64,000 nt of DNA from Kosakonia sacchari (GTDB taxonomy: Bacteria; Pseudomonadota; Gammaproteobacteria; Enterobacterales; Enterobacteriaceae): the NCBI GenBank assembly GCA_900109485.1, contig FOAY01000001.1, forward strand, positions 492,269-556,268, written 5' to 3'. Below are positions 21,644 through 29,935 of the stretch, one piece after another. Under the pieces are notes generated by a model, which saw only the letters and a program-made list of their open reading frames with translations, searched no databases and was not told the DNA's origin. Position 1 is the stretch's first letter; every line of letters starts with the position of its first letter. The position numbers and the translations under genes are program-made.

Positions 21644-22091
21644 GGTGCTGCTCCTTGAGAATCAACGAAAAGGCGAATGAACGAGTCTTTTAGCGTTTTG
21701 AAGTGGCTGAATTAATGCGGATAGAGTATCCATCTGGTTTGAAACTAACAACTAGCTATAAATTTTTATTTTATTTTCTTTGTTGGATAAAGTGCTCTGT
21801 GTTTGCGCGTTTTCTGCCCATTTCATTATTTTAACTGGAGTGGTTGTTAAATTTATTCAATATCAAAAGCTTATGGATGGTGTGAGAAAAAATGCAGCAC
21901 TTTGAGGGGGAAATACACGGCGCGTTTTAGCGTACTCTGCTTCCGTATTGCGGATAAAATAACCAACAGCATTTTTTATGCTGATAAAGGTGTTTTTGTG
22001 GAGTTTAGTTCTGATATGAAGTGTGATTATTTATGCTTATATTTTGCATAAATGATAGCCAGAGCGGCGGGGGACGCCCACCGCTGAGGGA
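21644..22091. other. Gene-free AT-rich gap downstream of the DUF2158 gene
   Basis: This 448-bp gap contains no reading frame I can support. It holds the alaE promoter region and a small hairpin CAGCAT-ttttt-ATGCTG near 21968-21984. A GC-rich stem AGCGGcGGG/CCCaCCGCT at 22063-22085 follows the DUF2158 stop and is likely its 3' end. In E. coli K-12 stpA lies next to alaE; no stpA-like sequence is present here. Confidence 0.6.
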
Positions 22092-22271
22092 TTAGCAGAC
22101 GCCGAAATCGCCGTCTTCTTTATACGGCGAGACATCTTCCGCTTTCAGCGTAATTTTGTCTGCCGTCTCGTCGTGGACGGGAACCGCAACGATTTGATCC
22201 TGATGAACTTCAAGCACTTTAAGTTTTGGCCCGCCAACGCGCGGTTGCACAATATCGCCGACAGAAAACAT
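22092..22271 (-). CDS. YodC/DUF2158-family small protein
   Basis: A 59-residue protein with the DUF2158 pattern FSVGDIVQPRVGGPKLKVLEV, the same SH3-like start as E. coli YodC (VKEGGPRM). The second half is acidic and ends in a lone cysteine. An AGGAGG site 6 bases before the ATG at 22271 decides the start. Function unknown. It stands alone on the minus strand, with yqaE diverging 176 bp away. Confidence 0.8.
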   Translation of the reverse strand: MFSVGDIVQPRVGGPKLKVLEVHQDQIVAVPVHDETADKITLKAEDVSPYKEDGDFGVC

Positions 22272-22447
22272 ACCTTCCTCCTTTCTCATTTGTTGTGTCT
22301 CTAACCTTAGCCTGGAGGCTGTAGGGGGTACAGCGTAAAAGAGGGTAAAAGCGCGTGGTGGAAGTGGCGGTACAGTGCAGAGTGTCTACTCTTAAAGAGA
22401 AAGTCTTTTATTTCAATTACCTGAAATTTTTCTGCACGGGAGGCAAC

Positions 22448-22606
22448 ATGGGTTTCTGGCGCATTGTCCTGACGATTATTCTTCCGCCGCTCGGCGTGCT
22501 GCTTGGCAAAGGCTTTGGCTGGGCATTTATTATCAATATCCTGCTCACCCTGCTGGGCTACGTTCCCGGCCTGATTCACGCTTTCTGGGTGCAGACCCGC
22601 GATTAA
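22448..22606 (+). CDS. yqaE: YqaE, Pmp3-family small membrane protein
   Basis: A 52-residue, two-helix membrane protein differing from E. coli YqaE at only a few positions (MGFWRIV...LPPLGVLLGKGFGW...PGLIHAFWVQTRD). The Pmp3/UPF0057 family is stress-linked in enterobacteria and affects membrane potential in yeast. An AGGAGC-like GGGAGG site precedes the ATG. Upstream in-frame residues are not homologous. A terminator follows directly. Confidence 0.95.
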   Translation: MGFWRIVLTIILPPLGVLLGKGFGWAFIINILLTLLGYVPGLIHAFWVQTRD

Positions 22607-22614
22607 TGTGTAGC

Positions 22615-22641
22615 GGCGCGATAACCAGTATCGCGCCTTTT
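22615..22641 (+). terminator. yqaE Rho-independent terminator
   Basis: A perfect 9-bp stem GGCGCGATA/TATCGCGCC with a 5-base loop is followed by TTTT, 8 bases after the yqaE stop. It also faces the convergent chemoreceptor gene. Confidence 0.88.
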
Positions 22642-22649
22642 CGACGTTA

Positions 22650-24311
22650 TCAGAACGTTTCCCAGTTGCTGTCCCCGGAAGTTGCCGTCGGCGTGGCCGG
22701 GCGCAGCGCTGTCGGTTTTGGCGTACCGGATTTTTTGCTCAGCAGCGCGCTGTGCCCCTTCACGCGGAACACCGCCACTGCCTGACGCAACTGCTCGGCC
22801 TGCTCTTCCAGCGCCGCAGATGCCGCAGCGGATTCCTGCACCAGCGAGGCGTTCTGCTGCGTAACGCTGTCCATCTGCGATACCGCAAGGCTGACCTGCT
22901 CAATCCCTTTGCTCTGCTCATCGGAAGCGGAAGCGATTTCACCCATAATGTCGGTTACGCGCGTCACCGCGTTGACAATCTCCTTCATGGTATCGCCCGC
23001 TTCGGCAACCAGCGTGGTGCCAGAATTTACGCGGTTCACCGAGTTTTCAATCAGCGTCTTAATCTCTTTTGCCGCCTGTGCGCTGCGGCTTGCCAGCGTA
23101 CGCACCTCACCGGCCACCACGGCAAAGCCGCGTCCCTGTTCGCCTGCGCGGGCGGCTTCCACCGCAGCGTTCAGCGCCAGAATATTGGTCTGGAAGGCGA
23201 TACTGTCAATCACACTGGTGATATGCGCGATTTGCTGGGAGCTGTCGGAGATCTCGCTCATGGTACGCACCACATTGCTGACCACTTCACCGCCGCGAGC
23301 CGCCGTATCGGAGGCATTTTTCGCCAGCAGCGATGCCTGGCGGGCGTTATCGGTGTTTTGCTTCACGGTAGCGGTGAGTTGTTCCATGCTGGCCGCAGTC
23401 TCTTCCAGCGAAGCCGCCTGCTGCTCGGTGCGGGAGGAGAGATCGTTGTTGCCGGTGGAGATCTCGCTGGCGCCGGTGTAGATCGAATCAGAACTGTTAC
23501 GCACCGCGCTGACGGTTTGCACCAGCGCTGATTGCATCTCATGCAGTCCGGTTGCCAGTTGGCTCATCTCGTTGCGGCCTTCGGCGGCGATCGATTGTGT
23601 CAGATCGCCCCCGGCAATGGCGCGAATATGCCCCATAATGCTGTGCAGCGGTCGCAGCAGCAGATGTTGCAGACCCAGCCAGATCATGACCATTACCGCA
23701 ATCACCACCAGCAAAATGACGCCCAGCGTCCACTGCATACTGGTGAAGCTGTTCTGGTTTTGCTGTGCCGCCGCTTGCAGGAAGGTGTTGTTTTCTGCCC
23801 GCCACTTCGTATAGCTGGCGTCCATATCATCCTGCGCCTGTTGCGCATCCAGGTTGCCGTAAGCCTCGTAATTATTGGCCCGCAGGAAGGTGATCGACTG
23901 CTGCAAAACGTCATGCATTTTGCTGATGTTCTGCGAAACTTCGTCGGCTAATGCGCTGTCCTGGCCCGCCACGCGCGGCGTATTTTTGTAGTTATTAAAA
24001 TAACCTTCGGCTTTGCCGAGCGAGTCGGTTGCGGTGGTGAGGAGCTTATCGATGCTGGCAAGGGAGGCCGGATCGCGTTGGTTTTTCAAAAAGCGAATCG
24101 CCACGCGAGTAACAGTGACGCGCGTTTTGATCAGCGTGTTAACGCTGTCGCCTAAGTTTTCTTGCTGCGCGTTAAGAACTCCGGTGTTCTGGAAGTTCAG
24201 CCTGTCATTATTGACCGCAGAGTAGAAAAGTCCCCCGGTGACCAACTGGAGAAGACAAAATACCGAAAGAGCAATAATGATGCCGGTAATAACCCGTATA
24301 TTTTTGAGCAT
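22650..24311 (-). CDS. Tsr-like methyl-accepting chemotaxis protein
   Basis: A 553-residue chemoreceptor. A membrane helix (about 8-30) is followed by a four-helix-bundle periplasmic domain, a second helix (about 190-212), a HAMP domain and a methylation/signalling tail with the hairpin-tip [37 protein letters not shown] region. The C-terminus is NWETF, the CheR/CheB tether. Near residue 63 the pattern [12 protein letters not shown] keeps the three arginines that in E. coli Tsr bind serine (R64, R69, R73). So an amino acid, probably serine, is the likely attractant. The second of two close ATGs has the better ribosome spacing. It converges with yqaE. Confidence 0.9.
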   Translation of the reverse strand: MLKNIRVITGIIIALSVFCLLQLVTGGLFYSAVNNDRLNFQNTGVLNAQQENLGDSVNTLIKTRVTVTRVAIRFLKNQRDPASLASIDKLLTTATDSLGKAEGYFNNYKNTPRVAGQDSALADEVSQNISKMHDVLQQSITFLRANNYEAYGNLDAQQAQDDMDASYTKWRAENNTFLQAAAQQNQNSFTSMQWTLGVILLVVIAVMVMIWLGLQHLLLRPLHSIMGHIRAIAGGDLTQSIAAEGRNEMSQLATGLHEMQSALVQTVSAVRNSSDSIYTGASEISTGNNDLSSRTEQQAASLEETAASMEQLTATVKQNTDNARQASLLAKNASDTAARGGEVVSNVVRTMSEISDSSQQIAHITSVIDSIAFQTNILALNAAVEAARAGEQGRGFAVVAGEVRTLASRSAQAAKEIKTLIENSVNRVNSGTTLVAEAGDTMKEIVNAVTRVTDIMGEIASASDEQSKGIEQVSLAVSQMDSVTQQNASLVQESAAASAALEEQAEQLRQAVAVFRVKGHSALLSKKSGTPKPTALRPATPTATSGDSNWETF

Positions 24312-24443
24312 GGCCATAGTCCGTGAGAGAGTCGGGATTGCTCTGTTAATATCGGCCTGGCCAAAGGTAACTTTATAATCGCTTTTTAAACGCTTAAATA
24401 AGACTTAAATAAGTGCCCGGCATATCACATGCCGGGAAGTGCG

Positions 24444-25868
24444 TTACAGCTTGTTGCGGTGTTTTTTTACTGCCAGCGCAATGCGCGGCTCCAGCAATTT
24501 CGCCACGGCGGCGAATACCGGCACCACCACCGAGTTGCCAAACTGGCGGTAAGCCTGCGTGTCGGAAACCGGGATGCGAAACGGCTGTTCGCCGACTTTT
24601 TCAAAACCCATCAGACGCGCGCATTCACGCGGCGTCAGGCGGCGCGGACGGCGCGCCTGGTTCTCTGCATTGCCGAAATCAGCTTCACCCAGCGCTTTAT
24701 CCCAGCCGCGATCGACAAGGATCTCTGAACCGTCTTTGTGATAGCGCGCCGACAGCGTGCGGGCCACGCTTGCGGCATGGGTAGGATCCACCAGCCCGAA
24801 ACCGAAGCCATTCCCTTTTGCCGCATGTTTTTGCGCATAGCGATAGAGATACTCCCAGAGCTTTGGTGACAGCACATATTTGCTGTCGACCGTCGGGTCG
24901 AGCAGTTGGCCGAAGGTCGGGCGCTGCGTGGGGTAGAAGCGGTCGATATCGCGCAGGGTAAAGCCTTCACTGAGCTGTAAATCGCGGCGAAAACCGACCA
25001 GCACAATGCGTTCGCGGTGCTGCGGTAAAAAGTGGCGGCCATCAATGATTTTCGGATCGTCTTTGCCGGAAGCATCGGCATCGGCCACGTCATAGCCCAG
25101 TTCATCCAGCGTATTCATGATCACGCTGAAGGTTTTGCCTTTGTCGTGGCTTTTAAGGTTTTTGACGTTCTCCAGCACGAAGATCGCCGGACGGCGGGCT
25201 TTGATAATGCGCGCAACGTCGAAAAACAGCGTTCCCTGCGCTTCGCACTCAAAACCGTGGGCGCGACCAAGAGCATTCTTTTTACTTACCCCGGCGAGGC
25301 TAAAAGGCTGGCAGGGAAAGCCCGCCAGCAGCACGTCGTGCTCGGGGATCTGCTGTTTGATATGGGCGTAAGCCTGGGCTTCAGAGATGGCAGGATTGCC
25401 GCTCAGCGTCACTTCGCGGATGTCCTGATTAAAGGTGTGCGTGGACTTATCGTTGTACCAGTTGGCTTTATAGGTGCGCACCGCGTTTTTGTTCCATTCG
25501 CTGGTGAACACGCACTGCCCGCCGATAGCTTCAAACCCGCTGCGAATACCGCCAATACCGGCAAAGAGATCGATAAAACGGAAACGATAGTTGGGGTGAT
25601 GAGCGGGGGGCGAGGGGAGCAGCGCACGCAGTTGCGCCTCTTCGGCGGCGGTCAGCGTTTTTACGCTGCCTTTACCGTTTATCCAACGGTTGAGCGATTC
25701 ACGGCTCCATTCCGCTTTGCCCGCCTTTTTCAACTGCTCGGCCACATACTTTTGTCCGTAGATTTCAAGCACCTGATCGAGTAATGCCCGGTCGCGTTCC
25801 TGCTGTCGCTGTTGTTCAGTCTCTGCCTGCGCCAGCAGTTCCTGCGCAAGTGAATCAAATTCCGCCAT
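24444..25868 (-). CDS. dcm: Dcm-type DNA (cytosine-5)-methyltransferase
   Basis: A 474-residue C5-methyltransferase, close to E. coli Dcm (472), which methylates the inner C of CCWGG. Motif I is [17 protein letters not shown] near residue 96, the catalytic loop is [16 protein letters not shown] near 185, the ENV motif is [15 protein letters not shown] near 232 and [11 protein letters not shown] near 280. The C-terminal motifs include [12 protein letters not shown] and [12 protein letters not shown]. The N-terminal ~85 residues are a Dcm-like helical extension, here less conserved. The start at 25868 has AAGGAG. No vsr mismatch endonuclease lies next to it, unlike E. coli, and no restriction gene is visible. 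Confidence 0.88.
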   Translation of the reverse strand: MAEFDSLAQELLAQAETEQQRQQERDRALLDQVLEIYGQKYVAEQLKKAGKAEWSRESLNRWINGKGSVKTLTAAEEAQLRALLPSPPAHHPNYRFRFIDLFAGIGGIRSGFEAIGGQCVFTSEWNKNAVRTYKANWYNDKSTHTFNQDIREVTLSGNPAISEAQAYAHIKQQIPEHDVLLAGFPCQPFSLAGVSKKNALGRAHGFECEAQGTLFFDVARIIKARRPAIFVLENVKNLKSHDKGKTFSVIMNTLDELGYDVADADASGKDDPKIIDGRHFLPQHRERIVLVGFRRDLQLSEGFTLRDIDRFYPTQRPTFGQLLDPTVDSKYVLSPKLWEYLYRYAQKHAAKGNGFGFGLVDPTHAASVARTLSARYHKDGSEILVDRGWDKALGEADFGNAENQARRPRRLTPRECARLMGFEKVGEQPFRIPVSDTQAYRQFGNSVVVPVFAAVAKLLEPRIALAVKKHRNKL

Positions 25869-25939
25869 GGCGTCTCCTTGGATTGACGCTCTGAAATATA
25901 TCACTCATTTGACCCAGAGGAGAAACGCCAGGCAAGCCG

Positions 25940-26118
25940 TTATTGGCGGATAAACGCAACCGGTACGCTTTCCGTCAACCACACACTGTTATCGGCCTGA
26001 TAGAAAACAAAGCCTTGCGCGTGCATCCGTTCTGCTTCAACGGTGAGCACCACCGGTTTGCCGTGCGCTGACCGACAGCGGTTGCTGTCGCCTCATCGGC
26101 AGATAAATGCACATATTT
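25940..26118 (-). pseudogene. kptA: kptA (RNA 2'-phosphotransferase) 3' remnant, frameshifted
   Basis: Directly after the ygaP stop, the minus strand encodes KYVHLSADEATATAVGQR and then, after a one-base loss near 26065, GKPVVLTVEAERMHAQGF and FYQADNSVWLTESVP up to a TAA at 25940-25942. In two frames this equals the C-terminal third of KptA/Tpt1. The N-terminal two thirds, with the catalytic R-H-R-R residues, are missing. No start codon or ribosome site serves it. It is a degraded fragment left at a deletion junction that abuts ygaP. Confidence 0.72.
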
Positions 26119-26643
26119 TCACGCTTTGTTCCATGGCATTTTCGCCAGCAGCAGCGCCATGCCGCACCAGCCGCTGATTCCGGCGAACAGTAAGCCTGCG
26201 CCGACGAAACCGGAGAGCAGGAAAAAGCCCGGATGCGCCGCGTAACCGAGTATCACGCCGAGCAGGATCAGGCTGCCCGCCACCATTTGCACCTGCTGCA
26301 TCAGCGGACGCGGCTGGCGTTTATCTTCCACCGTCGGCAGGTGCGCCTGCTTCCAGCCACTTAGCCCGCCTTCGAGAATGGCCACCGGCACTTGCCCTGC
26401 GGCACGTACCAGCGCATCGGCATTTTCCTGCGTACGTCTGCCGGACTGGCAATGAAAAATCACCGTTTGTGTGGGCGAGTCGGTGGCAATCGGCGCACCG
26501 TTCAGCAATGCTTCCAGCGGCAGTGAGACGGCACCGGGCAGGTGCTCGCGGCGAAATTCATCAGGCTGGCGAATATCGATAAGCAGTGCGCCTGCCGCTT
26601 GCTGTGCGTGGGCGTCAGCCGCAGAGATCCGGGTATAAGACAT
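26119..26643 (-). CDS. ygaP: YgaP, membrane-anchored rhodanese
   Basis: A 174-residue sulfurtransferase. The N-terminal rhodanese domain (about 1-108) has the active-site cysteine C65 in IFHCQSGRRT. Two C-terminal membrane helices (about 118-138, 143-165) follow, with IRQPDEFRREHLPGAVSLP at the front. It matches E. coli YgaP in length and fold. It starts 2 bp after ygaV, so the two form an operon, with YgaV as the redox-sensing repressor. Confidence 0.94.
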   Translation of the reverse strand: MSYTRISAADAHAQQAAGALLIDIRQPDEFRREHLPGAVSLPLEALLNGAPIATDSPTQTVIFHCQSGRRTQENADALVRAAGQVPVAILEGGLSGWKQAHLPTVEDKRQPRPLMQQVQMVAGSLILLGVILGYAAHPGFFLLSGFVGAGLLFAGISGWCGMALLLAKMPWNKA

Positions 26644-26645
26644 AG

Positions 26646-26957
26646 TTACTCCTGTGGGCAGTACAGCCCCTTGAGTGTGCTGATAATTTTGCCAACCGCT
26701 TCATCTTTAATGAAGTAGTTGATCCGCTGCGCCTGGCGCAGGCTTTCAACCAGACCTTCCTCTTTCATCCGCGCCAGATGTTGCGACGTCGCTGAAGGGC
26801 TAAGGCCAGTAATGGCGCTCAGTTCACCCGCAGAGGTGCCCGGCGCGTCGCACAGCATGCAGAGGATCAGCAGCCGGTGCGGGTTGCTCATCGCTTTCAG
26901 CAAGCCGGATGCCTGCTCTGCCTGTTTCTGAAGTAACGGAATATCGGGTTTGGTCAT
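26646..26957 (-). CDS. ygaV: YgaV, ArsR-family redox-sensing repressor
   Basis: A 103-residue ArsR/SmtB winged-helix regulator. The recognition region is ELSAITGLSPSATSQHLARMKEEGLVESLR (about 46-75). Cysteines are at the conserved positions LILCMLCDAPG and the C-terminal GLYCPQE; E. coli YgaV/TbpR uses such cysteines to sense sulfide/oxidation and controls ygaVP and anti-oxidative genes. An AT-rich inverted-repeat-like leader (TTTAGTTTTTTCTAAATTTAGATAAA near 26965-26992, split) upstream is the probable operator. Confidence 0.93.
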   Translation of the reverse strand: MTKPDIPLLQKQAEQASGLLKAMSNPHRLLILCMLCDAPGTSAGELSAITGLSPSATSQHLARMKEEGLVESLRQAQRINYFIKDEAVGKIISTLKGLYCPQE

Positions 26958-27108
26958 GGTTGTTTAGTTTTTTCTAAATTTAGATAAATCTAAAATAAAG
27001 AGCGGAAGAATTCAAGCACTGAATAAATCCTTAACACTTTTGGTTTGAATTCTCCTCAACACCTTCGTTTACTGAGGGCAGTGTGTGGCCATGTTTCCGG
27101 AGAAGAAT

Positions 27109-28371
27109 GTGAAGGTTTTGAAATATGCGCTCTGCGCTGTCAGCGTCTGGGTTAATGGCGCGAGCGCCTGGAGTAATGTCTTGCCCGTCGGGCCTGCGGC
27201 AGGCGATCAATCGCTTTCACCTTTCTACATCTGGGACGGATCTTTGCCTGCGAACCCCGGCATGATGCTGCGCGAAGAGCCGCTGCCCGCACAGCCGGAA
27301 ATCACCGCAGCCAGCAAAGCGCAACGCATTCTGTATACCTCGCGCGATAAACGCTGGAACGCCGGAATTGTGCCGGTCAGCGGCGCGCTTTGGTTCCCGA
27401 AAGGCAATCCACCGGCCGGAGGCTGGCCGGTTCTCGCCTGGGCGCACGGTACGCTGGGCGTTGCCGATAGCTGTGCGCCGTCGTGGACTAACCCGACAGC
27501 GCGGGATGCGCACTATATTAACCAGTGGCTCCAGCAGGGCTTTGCGGTTGTCGCCACCGATTATCAGGGGCTTGGCGGGCCGGGGCCTCATCCGTATATG
27601 AACTGGGAAGCGGAAGGACGTTCGATACTCGACAGCGTACGCGCGGCGCGACAGGCGTATCCGCAGCAGCTCGCGAATAACCTGGTGATCAGCGGCCAGT
27701 CGCAGGGATCGGGCGCGTCGCTTGGCGCCAGCCTGATTGCGCCGGATTACGCCCCGGAATTGAAACTGCGCGCCACCCTTGCCACGGGCGTGGTGGCCAC
27801 GTTTCCGGATGGGCCGGTGAAACCCGGCAATGCGCGTCCGGGCAACCGCGATCCGTCACGCTTTACGATGTTACGATTGATTGGCGGCTCGCTGCCGGAT
27901 GGCGCGCCGCCCGCTGAGAAATGGGTAACAGAAAAGGGGGCGAAGCTGCTGGCATTGGCGAAAACCGCCTGTATGAGCGAGCTGGGCCGCTATGAGCGCC
28001 GCGAAAAACTCGACGGTAGCGCGGCATTTATCGGTGGTTCCGCGCAGGTTACTCATGCGCTGCTGCCGGTAACCGATATGCCGGTCAAAGCCTTCCCGGC
28101 ACCGCTGTTTGCCGCCACGGGTCTCGCCGATCACACCTTATCGCCGCACCATCAATACGCCGCAGTGGCCGCGCTGTGCGCAGGCGGCAATGCGGTGGAG
28201 TGGAAAACCTATCCCGGCATTACTCATAACGGCACCGTCAACGTCGCTTTCGCCGATGAACTGAAGTTTGTCCGCGGCGTGATGGAAAACGCCCCGCAGC
28301 CCAATAGCTGCGGTTCGTTGCAGCCGCCTGGCAAATTACAGCAGCCCACGAAGGGCGTGGCGTTTAATTAG
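27109..28371 (+). CDS. Secreted LIP-family lipase/esterase
   Basis: A 420-residue alpha/beta hydrolase of the secretory lipase (LIP, PF03583-type) family. A Sec signal peptide (KVLKYALCAVSVWVNGASA-W) is followed by an oxyanion region WAHGTLG, the nucleophile elbow GQSQG, the acid in ATGLADHTLSP and the histidine in GITHNGTVN. The GTG at 27109 has GGAG six bases upstream and yields the cleanest signal peptide; an ATG at 27091 is an alternative. LIP lipases are best known from Candida and actinobacteria. Substrate unknown. A terminal Cys (NSCGSL) may pair with an upstream Cys (ADSCAPS). Confidence 0.82.
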   Translation: MKVLKYALCAVSVWVNGASAWSNVLPVGPAAGDQSLSPFYIWDGSLPANPGMMLREEPLPAQPEITAASKAQRILYTSRDKRWNAGIVPVSGALWFPKGNPPAGGWPVLAWAHGTLGVADSCAPSWTNPTARDAHYINQWLQQGFAVVATDYQGLGGPGPHPYMNWEAEGRSILDSVRAARQAYPQQLANNLVISGQSQGSGASLGASLIAPDYAPELKLRATLATGVVATFPDGPVKPGNARPGNRDPSRFTMLRLIGGSLPDGAPPAEKWVTEKGAKLLALAKTACMSELGRYERREKLDGSAAFIGGSAQVTHALLPVTDMPVKAFPAPLFAATGLADHTLSPHHQYAAVAALCAGGNAVEWKTYPGITHNGTVNVAFADELKFVRGVMENAPQPNSCGSLQPPGKLQQPTKGVAFN

Positions 28372-28412
28372 TCGCACAAGGTTATGAGCGTGATAGCTTC
28401 TCCCATGTGAGT

Positions 28413-28445
28413 GTACATAGTACCTCTTTCTGGTGTACTATGTAC
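28413..28445. promoter_or_regulatory. Palindromic operator of the toxin-antitoxin remnant
   Basis: Two perfectly complementary 11-bp arms, GTACATAGTAC (28413-28423) and GTACTATGTAC (28435-28445), lie 21 bp before the toxin remnant. Each arm is itself nearly palindromic. This is the layout expected for autoregulation by the XRE-type antitoxin downstream. Confidence 0.72.
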
Positions 28446-28465
28446 CTGAACAGGGAGGTGTGCTA

Positions 28466-28545
28466 TTGGATCATGCACTGGAGTTTATTGAGACGTCGAG
28501 GTTTACCCGGCAGATAAAGCAAAATTACTGAAAGGTGAGGTGTGA
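28466..28545 (+). pseudogene. RelE/HigB-type toxin, internally deleted
   Basis: After GGGAGGTG a TTG start reads LDHALEFIETSRFTRQI, the conserved front of RelE/HigB toxins paired with NadS-type antitoxins. The frame then breaks within 21 codons. In another frame the DNA reads ADKAKLLKGEV before a stop at 28543, resembling the toxin C-terminus (DKxKxLK). About 80 central residues, which include the catalytic basic patch, have been lost, so no active toxin can be made. Confidence 0.65.
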
Positions 28546-28546
28546 C

Positions 28547-28831
28547 ATGCATTTTTTTGACGAGCTAAAAACCTCTCTGGAAGAGGCTGTAGACATCAAA
28601 AATGGGGTTAAAGCGCCGGCAAATGTCACCCGCTATGAAATCGCTGATGTAAAAGCGATTAGAGAGCAACTCAACGTTTCACAAAGTGAGATGGCGAAAG
28701 CGCTGGGAACCAGCGTTGATACCATTAAAAGTTGGGAATCCAAACGGCGTAACCCGACAGGCCTGGCAGCCAAGGTACTGGCAACAATTCAGGCAAATCC
28801 CGATTTCTTTCGTGAACTTGCCGCCCATTAA
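28547..28831 (+). CDS. NadS/HigA-like XRE antitoxin (orphan)
   Basis: A 94-residue DNA-binding protein with an N-terminal FFDELKTSLEEAVDIKNG dimer/toxin-contact part and a lambda-repressor-type HTH (IREQLNVSQSEMAKALGTSVDTIKSWESKRRNPTG, about 42-77). Fold and position match type II antitoxins in which the toxin gene is first. GAGG lies 8 bases before the ATG. With the toxin deleted it survives as an orphan, probably still repressing its own promoter through the upstream palindrome. A terminator follows. Confidence 0.85.
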   Translation: MHFFDELKTSLEEAVDIKNGVKAPANVTRYEIADVKAIREQLNVSQSEMAKALGTSVDTIKSWESKRRNPTGLAAKVLATIQANPDFFRELAAH

Positions 28832-28836
28832 ACAAC

Positions 28837-28856
28837 AGCCCCATCGGGGCTTTTGT
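28837..28856 (+). terminator. Terminator after the orphan antitoxin
   Basis: A 6-bp stem AGCCCC/GGGGCT with a 3-base loop is followed by TTTGTT, five bases after the antitoxin stop. It separates this unit from the convergent scr operon. Confidence 0.8.
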
Positions 28857-28895
28857 TCTGTTACCGGGCCAACTATCTGAATTCCGGGCCGCTAT

Positions 28896-29906
28896 TTACT
28901 GTGCATGACGCCAGCGCAGTGTCGCGGGCAGTACGCGCTGCGGCATTGCCGGTTCGTTGCCCTCAATCATTTGGGTGATTATCTCGAAGCAATCCTGCGC
29001 CAGACGCGGCACGTTCTGCTCGACGGTGTCGATGTGCAACGACAGCGAATCATACAGGTAATGGTCGTCAAAGCTGGCGATATGGATTTCGCTCTCCAGC
29101 AAGTGATGCTGGCTCATATAGCGCAGCACCCCTTCAAGCAGTCCGCAGGCGGCGGTAAACAGCGCCTTCGGCGGGCGGCCCAGCCTGGCGCACAGCGCGG
29201 CGAACATCTCGTAACCGCTGCTCGGGTGATAGTTACCGTGAATAATCCACTCCGGGCGCGGCGTTACGCCCGCACGCTCCAGCCCCTGCATAAATCCGGC
29301 GAGCCGATCTTTGGTGGGAGAAAGCCGTGGCTGGCCGCCAAGAAAATAGATTTCATCGGGGTTTGCCCGCGCCAGGCGTTCGACTAAATCCGCCGTCGGC
29401 GTCAGCGAATCGGTGATCACCAGCGGCAACCGGGTGTCATTGATGTGGCGGTCAAACAGCACCACCGGCAACTGCTCGCTGAGCTTCACGTAGTCGCTGT
29501 CGCTCTGCATGCTGGAAGCGACAATCAGGCCATCCACCTGGCGCGCGACCAGGTTATTGACCACCACGGTCTCCTGGCTGGCATTTTCGTCGGTACAAGC
29601 GATCAGCAGTTGCAGGCCGGCTTCGCGGCAGAGGTTTTCCAGCTCATGGGAAAAAACGGCAAAACCGTAGTTGGTGATTTCCGGCACCACCAGCCCCAGC
29701 GTGTGGCTGCGGTTTTCGCGCAGCAGACGGGCATAAATGCTCGGCTGGTAATGATGCTGTTGGGCGATCGCCAGCACGCGTTCGCGCGTCTCCTGCGCCA
29801 CGCGCAGCTCTTTGCCGCGGCCGTTAAGCACCAGGCTGGCAGTGGCTTTCGACACCCCCGCCAGCGCAGCGATATCACTGATGGTAACGCGTTTTGTTTT
29901 TCGCAC
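28896..29906 (-). CDS. scrR: ScrR, LacI-family sucrose repressor
   Basis: A 336-residue regulator. The DNA-binding head is [24 protein letters not shown], including the [11 protein letters not shown] hinge side (about 6-37). A periplasmic-binding-like sensor domain follows (about 65-330). It is very close to Klebsiella/pUR400 ScrR. The only fitting start is a GTG at 29906 (MRKTKRVTI); the ribosome site is poor. Fructose or fructose-1-P is the known inducer. It follows scrB by 29 bp and should bind the three CTAAACCGGTTTAG sites upstream of scrY and scrK. Confidence 0.94.
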   Translation of the reverse strand: MRKTKRVTISDIAALAGVSKATASLVLNGRGKELRVAQETRERVLAIAQQHHYQPSIYARLLRENRSHTLGLVVPEITNYGFAVFSHELENLCREAGLQLLIACTDENASQETVVVNNLVARQVDGLIVASSMQSDSDYVKLSEQLPVVLFDRHINDTRLPLVITDSLTPTADLVERLARANPDEIYFLGGQPRLSPTKDRLAGFMQGLERAGVTPRPEWIIHGNYHPSSGYEMFAALCARLGRPPKALFTAACGLLEGVLRYMSQHHLLESEIHIASFDDHYLYDSLSLHIDTVEQNVPRLAQDCFEIITQMIEGNEPAMPQRVLPATLRWRHAQ

Positions 29907-29935
29907 GGTTTTGCATCGTTTAAGGAAACAAGCAC

